64,000 nt of DNA from Nonomuraea turcica (GTDB lineage Bacteria; Actinomycetota; Actinomycetes; Streptosporangiales; Streptosporangiaceae). This document shows positions 42,249-50,201 of the stretch, one piece after another. The translations under genes and the position numbers were made by a program. Under the pieces are notes generated by a model. That model searched no databases, had not been told where the DNA came from, and saw nothing but the letters and a program-made list of their open reading frames with translations. The stretch is taken from assembly GCF_030718205.1 (NCBI RefSeq), contig NZ_JAUZQF010000024.1, positions 1 to 64,000 on the forward strand. The letters are read 5' to 3'. Numbering within the stretch: the stretch's first letter is position 1; every line of letters begins with the position of its first letter.

Positions 42249-45020
42249 TCAGGCGGTGGCCGCCGTGCCTTCGATCTGCGAGGTGCGGATCTGTTTGCGG
42301 GACACGATGCCGAGCTTCGCGAAGACCTTGCGCAAGTGCCATTCGACGGTGTGCGGGCTGATGAAGAGCTGGGCACCGATCTCGGGGTTCGTCAGCCCCT
42401 CACCGGCCAGGCGCGCTATCTGCGCTTCCTGGGCGGTGAGAGTGACGCGCTCCTCGGCGGTGCGCTTGCGTACCGTCTCGCCGGTGGCCTGAAGCTCGCG
42501 CCGGGCGCGCTCCCCGAAAGCCTCGGCCCCCATCTGGCTGAACATCTCGTAGGCGATGCCCAGTTGCTCGCGTGCGTCGACGCGGCGGTTCTCCCGGCGC
42601 AGCCACTCGCCGTAGAGCAGCCGGCTGCGGGCCAGCGTCACCCTGACCTCGGTGCGGCTGAGCCGCTCGATCGCCTCACAGTAGAGAGCCTCGGCGGCCG
42701 GGCCGTCGCTGACCTGGGCACGCACGCTCGCCGAGGTGCCGAGGGCCCAGTCGGTGCCACTGGCCTGTGCCATCTCGTCGAGTCGCTGGGCGGCTTCGGC
42801 AGCGCGGGCCGGCCTTCCGCTCCGGGCCGCGGCCTCGACCAGCTCGATCAAGGACCTGATGTACGGGCCTCCGAGCTCCTGTGGGTGCTCGGCGCCTCGC
42901 TCGGCCGCGGCGTACGCCTCCTCGTAGCGACCAAGGCCGTTGTAGAGCACCGAGCTCGCCCATTGGGTAGCGGTCACCACCTTGCCTTCCCCTTGCAGGG
43001 CCGCCTCTCGCGTGAGCGCTTCGATCGCCTGACGTGTCGCGGATTCCCGGCCCCTCCAGGGCTCGAGCACCAGGGCTGCGTATTGGGCGAAGAAGCGGCT
43101 GCCCGTCACCTCGCCAATCGTCACCGCCTCAGCGAGCAGCGCATCGGCGGCGGCAAGCTCGCCGGCGAGTGCCCGATTCGACACGAGCATGTGGAGAGCC
43201 AACGGCAGCACCGACAGAGCCCCCGTCTCGCGTGCCAGGTCGGCCAGCCTCGCCGAGAGCACCGACCAGTTGTCGAAGTCCCAGACGTTATGGGCCATGC
43301 GGCATGCGAACGAGAGCCAGCCAAGGCCCTCTTCCCTGGAGACCCCTTCGGCGCGGAAGGCGTTCAGGGCCTGCAGCACCATCGGCACGCCCGCCGCGTA
43401 ACCCTCAGTGGCCACCACGGCCACGCCTTTCAGGAACAGATCGTTGCGCGCCGGTGGCGGCCCCGGCGGTGCGGCGAGCGTCGCCTTGGCGACGTCCACC
43501 AATTGAGCGCCACTCGGCAGCCGGCCGGCCGTCATCGCCGCGTTCAGTGCGTCACGGTAGGTCTCGCGGGCCAGTCCGGGGTCCAGCGGCTCGAGTTGCT
43601 TGCCGGCTCTGAGCAACAGCGGCAAGGCGGCGCCGGCACTGGTGGAGGCGAACACGATCTGACCGCGCAGCAGCTTGGACTGGGCGAGTCCGCGTGCGTC
43701 CAGGGGGCTGAGTTCCGCCGCGTCCAGCAGCTGGAGTGCGGTGTCGTACCCACCGGCCTGATACTTGGCCCGTGCCGCCGCCAGCGCTCTGGCTCCGCGG
43801 CGTGCGGGATCGGGGGTCAGCTGGGCCGCCCGCTCGAGGAACGCGGCCGCCGCCGCGACTCCGCCGCGCGCCTGCGCCCGATCGGCGGAGCGCTCCAGCT
43901 CGGCGGCCACCGTCTCGTCCGGGCCGGCCGTCGCGCCGGCCAGATGCCACGCCCGGCGGTCGGGATCCGACTGGGGGTCGGTCGCGTCGGCCAGCGCGCG
44001 GTGCACGCTCAGCCGATCCTGCGAGGCCGCCACGCGATAGGCCGCCGAGCGCACGAGGGGATGACGGAAACGCACCCGGGTTCCCATGGTGATCAGCCCC
44101 GCCGCTTCGGCCGGCGATGCCGCGGCCACGTCGATGCCCATCAGCTCTGCCGCTCGCGTCAACACGGTCACATCGCCCACCGGCTCGGCCGCCGCGATGA
44201 GCAGCAGCTGCTGCGTCTCGGCCGGTAGCGATCGGATCCGTCGCAGGAAGCTCTGCTCGATCTGGCTGGCCAGCGGCCGCGCGTCGGGCCGCCCGAACCC
44301 ACCCGCCAGCTCCGCCGGCGTCAATCCCCGAGGCAGCTCGAGCAGGGCCAGCGGGTTTCCCCGCGTCTCGGCGACGATCCGGTCCCGGACCCGCTCGTCG
44401 AGTCGTCCAGGAATCACGGAGTCCAGCAGGGCGCGGGCGTCGCTGTCGCTCAACCGTCCCACCTCGAGCTGCGGCAACCCCGTCAACTCGGGTTCGAGGC
44501 AGGGCTCGCGCACCGCGAGCACCAGCCCGATCCGCTCCGCGAGCAGGCGCCGGGCGACGAAGGCGAGGGTCTGCGCGGAGACTTTGTCCAGCCACTGGGC
44601 GTCATCGACGAGGCAGATCAGCGGCTCTTTCTCGGCCACGTCGGCGAGCAGGCTGAGCACCGCGAGCCCGACCATGAAGCGGTCCGGTGGAGTCCCCGCG
44701 CTCAGGCCGAACGCCGTCTCCAGCGCGTGGCGCTGCGGCTCCGGCAGGTGATCAAGATGATCCAGAAACGGGGCACACAGCTGATGCAGGCCGCCGAAGG
44801 CCAGCTCCATCTCGGACTCGACGCCCGCCGCCCTCGTGATCCGGCAGCCGGACGCGCTGCTCCGCGTGTATTCCAGCAGCGCCGTCTTGCCGATGCCGGC
44901 CTCGCCGCGCAGGACGAGGACCGAGCTATGGCCGGCCTGCACCGTCGCCACGAGTTGGTCCAGTGTCTCGCACTCGAGCTGCCGCCCACGAAGCTGCAAC
45001 CCGGGATCCCTGCTTGCCAT
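42249..45020 (-). CDS. LuxR-family LAL regulator 2
   Basis: This 923-residue LAL protein has P-loop GEAGIGKTA (39-47), Walker B LICLVDDAQW, a TPR-like middle and a C-terminal LuxR HTH (LTAQEAQIARLAGEGLTNPE, IGAQLFISPHTVEWHLRKVF). The ATG at 45020 has a G-run eight bases upstream; a GTG 6 bp earlier is possible. It is closer to LAL 3 (50202-52961) than to LAL 1: both have VGVESEMELAF..LHQLCAP. The downstream hydrolase operon is the probable target. Confidence 0.92.
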   Translation of the reverse strand: MASRDPGLQLRGRQLECETLDQLVATVQAGHSSVLVLRGEAGIGKTALLEYTRSSASGCRITRAAGVESEMELAFGGLHQLCAPFLDHLDHLPEPQRHALETAFGLSAGTPPDRFMVGLAVLSLLADVAEKEPLICLVDDAQWLDKVSAQTLAFVARRLLAERIGLVLAVREPCLEPELTGLPQLEVGRLSDSDARALLDSVIPGRLDERVRDRIVAETRGNPLALLELPRGLTPAELAGGFGRPDARPLASQIEQSFLRRIRSLPAETQQLLLIAAAEPVGDVTVLTRAAELMGIDVAAASPAEAAGLITMGTRVRFRHPLVRSAAYRVAASQDRLSVHRALADATDPQSDPDRRAWHLAGATAGPDETVAAELERSADRAQARGGVAAAAAFLERAAQLTPDPARRGARALAAARAKYQAGGYDTALQLLDAAELSPLDARGLAQSKLLRGQIVFASTSAGAALPLLLRAGKQLEPLDPGLARETYRDALNAAMTAGRLPSGAQLVDVAKATLAAPPGPPPARNDLFLKGVAVVATEGYAAGVPMVLQALNAFRAEGVSREEGLGWLSFACRMAHNVWDFDNWSVLSARLADLARETGALSVLPLALHMLVSNRALAGELAAADALLAEAVTIGEVTGSRFFAQYAALVLEPWRGRESATRQAIEALTREAALQGEGKVVTATQWASSVLYNGLGRYEEAYAAAERGAEHPQELGGPYIRSLIELVEAAARSGRPARAAEAAQRLDEMAQASGTDWALGTSASVRAQVSDGPAAEALYCEAIERLSRTEVRVTLARSRLLYGEWLRRENRRVDAREQLGIAYEMFSQMGAEAFGERARRELQATGETVRKRTAEERVTLTAQEAQIARLAGEGLTNPEIGAQLFISPHTVEWHLRKVFAKLGIVSRKQIRTSQIEGTAATA

Positions 45021-45132
45021 GGGCACTGCCCCCCGCCGACCGTCTGCCCGTTGATCGATGACTGCCGAACATAGGAGGCTACCGGCGCTACGTCTTGGAT
45101 CGACGGGCAGCCTACCGTTCTGATGTTAAGCC

Positions 45133-45151
45133 GGGCAATTTGCCCTTGACA
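45133..45151 (+). promoter_or_regulatory. Palindrome plus -35 box upstream of sigma-factor gene
   Basis: GGGCAATTTGCCC (45133-45145) is a perfect 13-bp inverted repeat immediately followed by a consensus -35 TTGACA (45146-45151). No good -10 was found at the expected spacing. It lies in the 276-bp gap between LAL 2 and the sigma-factor gene. Confidence 0.4.
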
Positions 45152-45296
45152 CCTGCCGTGAACGGCACACACCACGGGACCCCAGTCTCCGGACCAGGGT
45201 ACCCACCAGGCTCTCCCCAGGGCGCGACAGAGGGGCCAGGGAAACGACCGTGGTCACAGTGGCATCGCCGGATGCTGGGGGCGAACGGAGCCGATC

Positions 45297-45962
45297 GTGA
45301 CCATGAACGTGTTGGAGTCGTACAGAGACCACGTGGAGCAGACCGATGACCGGTCGATCAGAAGAGGCGACGGAGCCACTTCGGTGTTCGTCAGCGCAGC
45401 GCCCCGGCTCTTCGCGATCGGTCTGCGCGTCCTGCAGGACGTGGGCGAGGCCGAGGACGTGGTGCAGGAGACGTGGCTGCGATGGGCCCGCGCCGACCGC
45501 TCGGTCGTCGTCAGCCCGCCCGCATTCCTCGCGCTGACCACCACGAGGCTCGCCATCAATGTCGCCCAGTCCGCCCGCTGGCGCCGCGAGACCTCCGCCG
45601 GCCCCTGGCTTCCCGAGACGACGGACCGCGATGTCAGCCCCGAGACGGCAGCCGAACGACGCGAGGCGGTCGACACCGTGATCCGGCTGCTGCTGGAGAG
45701 ACTGACCCCCGCCGAACGAGCGGTCTATCTCCTACGCGTAGCCTTCGAATACCCCTACCGCCGGATCTCCGAGATCCTCGACCTGGGCGAAGACCACGCG
45801 CGGCAACTCGTGCGACGCGCCCGCGATCACCTCGCCAACGAGCGACGCCACCAGGTGAGCACCGCCGCACACCGGCGCCTCGTACGGGCGTTCCTCGCAG
45901 CCGCGCAGAACGGCGACCTCGCCGACCTGGAAGACCTGCTCGCCGCCGACGCCGCCCGCTAG
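45297..45962 (+). CDS. SigJ-like ECF sigma factor lacking the SnoaL-like domain (copy 1)
   Basis: This 221-residue sigma factor has region 2 (LFAIGLRVLQDVGEAEDVVQ, ETWLRWARADRSVVVSPPAF) and region 4 (LTPAERAVYLLRVAFEYPYR, RISEILDLGEDHARQLVRRA). It ends with FLAAAQNGDLADLEDLLAAD-AAR. Full-length relatives continue with a SnoaL-like domain of about 100 residues from this point, so the C-terminal domain is cut off at its first helix. A paralogue at 61508-62389 stops at the corresponding place. The GTG start is tentative. An XRE/NB-ARC gene follows after 25 bp. Confidence 0.85.
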   Translation: MTMNVLESYRDHVEQTDDRSIRRGDGATSVFVSAAPRLFAIGLRVLQDVGEAEDVVQETWLRWARADRSVVVSPPAFLALTTTRLAINVAQSARWRRETSAGPWLPETTDRDVSPETAAERREAVDTVIRLLLERLTPAERAVYLLRVAFEYPYRRISEILDLGEDHARQLVRRARDHLANERRHQVSTAAHRRLVRAFLAAAQNGDLADLEDLLAADAAR

Positions 45963-45987
45963 GTTGTGCAGGCAGCGAGGAGGATGG

Positions 45988-48294
45988 ATGGCCAACTCGT
46001 TCGGCCCGCTCCTGCGGAGCTTGCGCCAGGCCGCGCAATTGACGATCGAAGAGCTTTCCCACGCCTCCGGCGTGAGCGTGCGAGCCATCGGAGACATGGA
46101 ACGCGGCATCAGCCGTGGCCCACAACGGCGAACAGTGCAGGCGCTGGCCGAAGCGTTGCGGCTCGATGACGAGCAGCGGGCGGAGCTGGCCGAGGCCGCC
46201 AGGGCGGGCCGGCCGCGGCCCGGTGGCCCGGGGGCGGAGCGGTCGGAGAACCAGGTGGGGCGGCCGCGGCTGTATGAGCTGCCGCGCGGGCTCGGCGACT
46301 TCGTCGGCCGGGTGGCGGAGCTGGAGCTGCTGTGCGAGCAAGGGCGGGCGGCGTCCGCGGACGGCCCCACACCGGTCGTGGTGGTGCACGGCCAGGCGGG
46401 GCTGGGCAAGACGGCGTGCGTGGTGCGGGCGGCCGAGTTGTTGCGGGAGGTGTTCCCGGACGGGCAGTTCTACGTGGACTTGCGGGGCATCGACGCCGAG
46501 CCGATGCCGGCGGCGGAGGCGCTGCGCCGGCTGCTGCGGGCGCTTGGCCTGGACCCGCGCGCGATCGCCGAGGAGGAGCAGGAGCGGGCCAGCCAGTTGC
46601 GGGCGATCCTGGCGGAGCGGCGGTGCCTGCTGGTGCTGGACAACGCCGCCGACGAGGCCCAGGTACGGCCCCTGCTGCCGGGCGCTGGAGCGGGGATGGT
46701 GGTCGTGACCAGCCGCCGCACGCTGGGCGGGTTGGAAGGGGTGACGCGGATCGCGCTCGCGCCGTTCTCGCCGCAGGAGTCGGCGGAGCTGTTGCAGGCC
46801 ATTGTGCGGGAGGCCGCCGATCACGCGGCAGCGGAGACAGCGCAGGTGGCGCGGTTGTGCGGACACCTGCCGCTGGCGTTGCGGATCTCCGGCACCCGGC
46901 TGGCATCCCGGCCCGGATGGACGATGCGGCACCTGGCGGAGCGGCTGTCGGATGAGGATCGCCGGCTGGCGAACCTGGCGGTGGGCGATCTGGGAGTGGA
47001 GGCGGCGTTCGCGTTGTCGTACGCGGTGCTGTCGCCGTGGGCGAAGGTGACCTTCCGGCGGCTGGCCCTTGTTCCTGCGGTGGATTTCGCCGCGCCGATC
47101 GCCGCGGTGCTCACCCAGACCGAGTTGTTCGCCGCCGAGGATCAGCTCGATCGGCTGGTCGAGCTGGGCCTGCTGCAGCACGAAGGCGCGGACCGCTACC
47201 GCTTCCACGACCTGATCCGCCTGTATGCGAGCCACCGGCTGCGCGACGAGGAACCCGCCGAGTCCAATGCGGCGGCCGCGCGGCGCATGGCCGACTGGCT
47301 GCTGGAGATCGCGACCGTGGCCGGGCGATGGTTCGAACCCGACTACGGAGCACCACCGCCCGACTACAAGGGCCTGGTTCCGCTCGCCACCCAGGAGGAG
47401 GCGCGGGCCTGGCTTGAGGTCGAAAGGGACACCTGGCTGGCCGCGCTGCGGATGGCGGCCGCCGCCGACCGGCACGAGCAGGTGGCCGAACTCGGTGAGG
47501 CGATGCGCTGGTTCGCCGCCCACACGCCGCACTGGTTGAGCGACTGGCTGGAGGTGTTCGGGCTGACGCGTGCCGCCGCCGCCCGGCTGTCCGACCGCCG
47601 CCGGGAGCTATGGCACAGGAACCGCCATGTCTGGGCGTTCCTCGTCGCCTACGGACCCCGCGGAGACGCGGCGTTCAGGGAATGCGCGGAGCGGGCGATG
47701 GAGGTCTACCGGCTCGCCGAAAGCCTCGGCGCCGTCAGAGAGCAGGCCGACGCTGTGTGCAACGCGGCCGAGGCCTGGCGGGTCCTCCACGACTTCGATC
47801 AGGCGCTGTGGGCGTATACCCGGGGGCAAGAGCTGGCCGAAGCCGCCGGTTACCACCACACCTATTACTGGGCCGCCAGCGGACGGGCGCGCACGCTTGC
47901 CCGTCTCGGCAGGCTGGACGAGGCCATTGAGGCGTATCGGGGCGTGGTAAGGGAAATTGACGAACAACCGGTCGCCTCTGCTGCGGCACAGCACTCACGC
48001 ATAGCTGCCCTGCAGGGCCTGGCCAGAACTCTGCTCGCTGCGCAGCGCTGGCAGGAGGCCATCGACGTGGCGGAGCCGGCCTTGGCCGAGAGCATCGAGC
48101 AGGGCAGCATCTGGACCATGAACATGCGCTGGGCGCTGGGCCGGGCATATGCCGGGCTCGGTGTGACCAGCGAAGCCCGCGAGCACCTGACGCGGGCGAT
48201 CGAGCTGGAGGATAAGTACAGAGTTTGGGGGGCCAGCTCGCTTGACGAGTTGAAAACGGCGCTGGCGGCCCTCGGAATTGATCACAACACGTGA
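45988..48294 (+). CDS. XRE-NB-ARC-TPR regulator
   Basis: This 768-residue STAND protein has an N-terminal helix-turn-helix of the XRE type (LRSLRQAAQLTIEELSHASG, VSVRAIGDMERGISRGPQRR). An NB-ARC ATPase has P-loop GQAGLGKT (135-142), Walker B RRCLLVLDNA and RNBS-like VVVTSRRTLGG. TPR-like helices follow from about residue 500. Such proteins are common actinomycete regulators of unknown signals. GAGGAGG precedes the ATG at 45988. It lies 25 bp after the truncated sigma-factor gene and may be cotranscribed with it. A strong bidirectional hairpin follows. Confidence 0.9.
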   Translation: MANSFGPLLRSLRQAAQLTIEELSHASGVSVRAIGDMERGISRGPQRRTVQALAEALRLDDEQRAELAEAARAGRPRPGGPGAERSENQVGRPRLYELPRGLGDFVGRVAELELLCEQGRAASADGPTPVVVVHGQAGLGKTACVVRAAELLREVFPDGQFYVDLRGIDAEPMPAAEALRRLLRALGLDPRAIAEEEQERASQLRAILAERRCLLVLDNAADEAQVRPLLPGAGAGMVVVTSRRTLGGLEGVTRIALAPFSPQESAELLQAIVREAADHAAAETAQVARLCGHLPLALRISGTRLASRPGWTMRHLAERLSDEDRRLANLAVGDLGVEAAFALSYAVLSPWAKVTFRRLALVPAVDFAAPIAAVLTQTELFAAEDQLDRLVELGLLQHEGADRYRFHDLIRLYASHRLRDEEPAESNAAAARRMADWLLEIATVAGRWFEPDYGAPPPDYKGLVPLATQEEARAWLEVERDTWLAALRMAAAADRHEQVAELGEAMRWFAAHTPHWLSDWLEVFGLTRAAAARLSDRRRELWHRNRHVWAFLVAYGPRGDAAFRECAERAMEVYRLAESLGAVREQADAVCNAAEAWRVLHDFDQALWAYTRGQELAEAAGYHHTYYWAASGRARTLARLGRLDEAIEAYRGVVREIDEQPVASAAAQHSRIAALQGLARTLLAAQRWQEAIDVAEPALAESIEQGSIWTMNMRWALGRAYAGLGVTSEAREHLTRAIELEDKYRVWGASSLDELKTALAALGIDHNT

Positions 48295-48298
48295 CGAT

Positions 48299-48323
48299 GG
48301 GCGGCCGCGCGGTGCGGCCGCCC
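48299..48323. terminator. Bidirectional terminator hairpin
   Basis: GGGCGGCCGC (48299-48308) and GCGGCCGCCC (48314-48323) are a perfect 10-bp inverted repeat with loop GCGGT, further extended by partly paired flanks. It lies between the convergent XRE-NB-ARC and tannase-family genes. Confidence 0.85.
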
Positions 48324-48368
48324 AGTCGTCTCTTCATGTTCGGGAACGATGAACGCGCGTGGGTGGAG

Positions 48369-50027
48369 TCAGCGTTGCCCTTGGCCCACACACGAGAAGT
48401 TCCTGGCCTGGCTGACGTCACCATGGCCTTTGTACTTCGGCCACAGCGGGTATTCGCACAACGGGCGGGTGCGGTTCTTCGTGGCGGGGTTGGCGTCGGT
48501 CGCCACTGGGTTGGCCGGAGGGTTGTTTCGGCTCGTCCAGTCGTCCAGGGCTGTGAGAGAGTCCCAGGCCAGGTCGAAGCGGCCGGTCCCGTGGGCGTAG
48601 CCTCCCACCACGTAGTAGCGCACGAAGCGGCGGATCGATGGGCCGTAGCGTTCGGCCATCCGTTCGTAGTAGGCGTTGGTCAATGCTTCCGGGACCGCCA
48701 TGTCGGTGGTGCCCTGGACGATGATGAGCTTGCCCCCGTGGTGTGCGAAACGGTCGATGTCGGGGTTCGTCGTGTTGAGGAGCCCGGACAGTTCCTTGAC
48801 GCGCTTCTCGTACTGGCGATAGTCGAAATTCACCAAGGAGCCGTCGGCGTCCTGCTGAATGAAGTAACGGATCACCGGAGCGAAGAGCGTGTGGTAGCCG
48901 GTGGCTTCACCATTTCCCGCGCTGTCGAGCATCAGGGGGGCGAGATCGGCGCCCCGCAAGACGGGATAGGGGCCTATCCCGGTGACTCCGTTCGCCAGTG
49001 AGAACGCGAGGTTGTAGCGGGAGGACGCTGTCCGCAGGGTTTGGATCTGGGTCTCGGACAGACAGGTGTCTGAGCTGTCGGTTCCGCCGGGGCAGCGGAG
49101 CGACTCGACGGAGAAGGCATCGTCGCAACCCCGGACATTGGAGATCACCCCGTCGACGGCACCGTCGAGTTTGTCGCACGTGCCGTACACGGCGTCGGTG
49201 ACCAATTGCTGTTTTGCGGGGTTGAGATAGCCGCCGGGACGGCCGTATGCCTGTTGCCATATGTGGTACCAGCTGAGCACCATCGCCTGGTTCTCAATGG
49301 CCGGGTAGTAGGCGATGATCCCGTCGTAATCGTCACCGTATCGCTGGGCGGCGATGAGTGCCTCGTGCCCTCCCTTGGAGGCTCCCACGTAGTACTGCTT
49401 ACCGGGGCGTTTGCCGTAGTACCTGTTCACGATGGTGATGACGGCATCACGGGTGCGTTTGACGCTCTGTCCGGACCAATTGGCGAGCGCCTCCTTGTTC
49501 AAAGCGAAGGACCCGGTGGGGCTGGTGCCCACGGCGGTGCCTCCGTCGCTCCCGAACGTGACGTAGCCACGGTTGATCGGCGGCTGTCCCTGCGCCGGGT
49601 CGTCATTGATGAAGCCGGGGGCCACGCCGAGCCCGGTGACGACGATGCCGTTGAAGCCGCTGCCGCCGAACTGCACCGACTTCCTGTTCCAAGAGGTCGG
49701 CAGGTTGACCTGGAAGGTGATGTCGGGTGCCGTGGTATCGAAGCTGTGCACCCTGCCCCGGGCCAGGCAGAACTCGGGCCGGCCGGCGGCCGGGTCGGCG
49801 CTGTTGAGCGTCGCGGAGTCGACCTCGCCGCCGCGGGTGGGCAGGCCTATGTCCGCAGTGTCCACGCGTAATCCCGTGAGCGACGCGCACCTGGTCGCAG
49901 CGTCGGTCATGATCGTCCGCGCCGGGTCCGCGGCCGGGGCGGCGGCGGCCGGGGAAGGACCTTGAAGCATTCCGAGACATGATGCGGTCAGCGCGGTGAT
50001 GGCGGTTGCGAAGATGTGTCTTTTCAT
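48369..50027 (-). CDS. Exported tannase/feruloyl esterase family protein
   Basis: This 552-residue protein has a Sec signal peptide (MKRHIFATAITALTASCLGM, cleavage in the AAAAPAA region). The body matches the tannase/feruloyl-esterase family: FGGSGFNGIVV, the nucleophile elbow YYVGASKGGHEAL, the acid region QGTTDMAVP and catalytic His in GGYAHGTGRFD. The elbow is GASKGG rather than the Cys-Ser-x-Gly-Gly common in this family, so the CS-D-HC disulfide may be absent. It probably releases phenolic acids or other aromatic esters outside the cell. GGAAGA precedes the ATG. It is divergent from LAL 3. Confidence 0.87.
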   Translation of the reverse strand: MKRHIFATAITALTASCLGMLQGPSPAAAAPAADPARTIMTDAATRCASLTGLRVDTADIGLPTRGGEVDSATLNSADPAAGRPEFCLARGRVHSFDTTAPDITFQVNLPTSWNRKSVQFGGSGFNGIVVTGLGVAPGFINDDPAQGQPPINRGYVTFGSDGGTAVGTSPTGSFALNKEALANWSGQSVKRTRDAVITIVNRYYGKRPGKQYYVGASKGGHEALIAAQRYGDDYDGIIAYYPAIENQAMVLSWYHIWQQAYGRPGGYLNPAKQQLVTDAVYGTCDKLDGAVDGVISNVRGCDDAFSVESLRCPGGTDSSDTCLSETQIQTLRTASSRYNLAFSLANGVTGIGPYPVLRGADLAPLMLDSAGNGEATGYHTLFAPVIRYFIQQDADGSLVNFDYRQYEKRVKELSGLLNTTNPDIDRFAHHGGKLIIVQGTTDMAVPEALTNAYYERMAERYGPSIRRFVRYYVVGGYAHGTGRFDLAWDSLTALDDWTSRNNPPANPVATDANPATKNRTRPLCEYPLWPKYKGHGDVSQARNFSCVGQGQR

Positions 50028-50201
50028 ATGTCTTCCGGGGAGTAGGACTTCGCTTCTTCCTGCTGGTGGTCGTGAGCATCCAAACGTATGCGTGTCCTCC
50101 CGCGCTCGCTGGGGCCAACGTCCCCGGTGGGAGCTACTTGGCCTGGCGGGTATCTGGGGTGTATGCAGAGTCATGTAATTGGGCCAAAAAGGCGGGGGAC
50201 C

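Noticed and set aside
45634..47532. 632-codon open frame opposite the XRE-NB-ARC gene
   Set aside because: It is Arg/Gly/Leu/Gln-rich without domains; the sense strand has HTH, P-loop and TPR features and a strong ribosome site.
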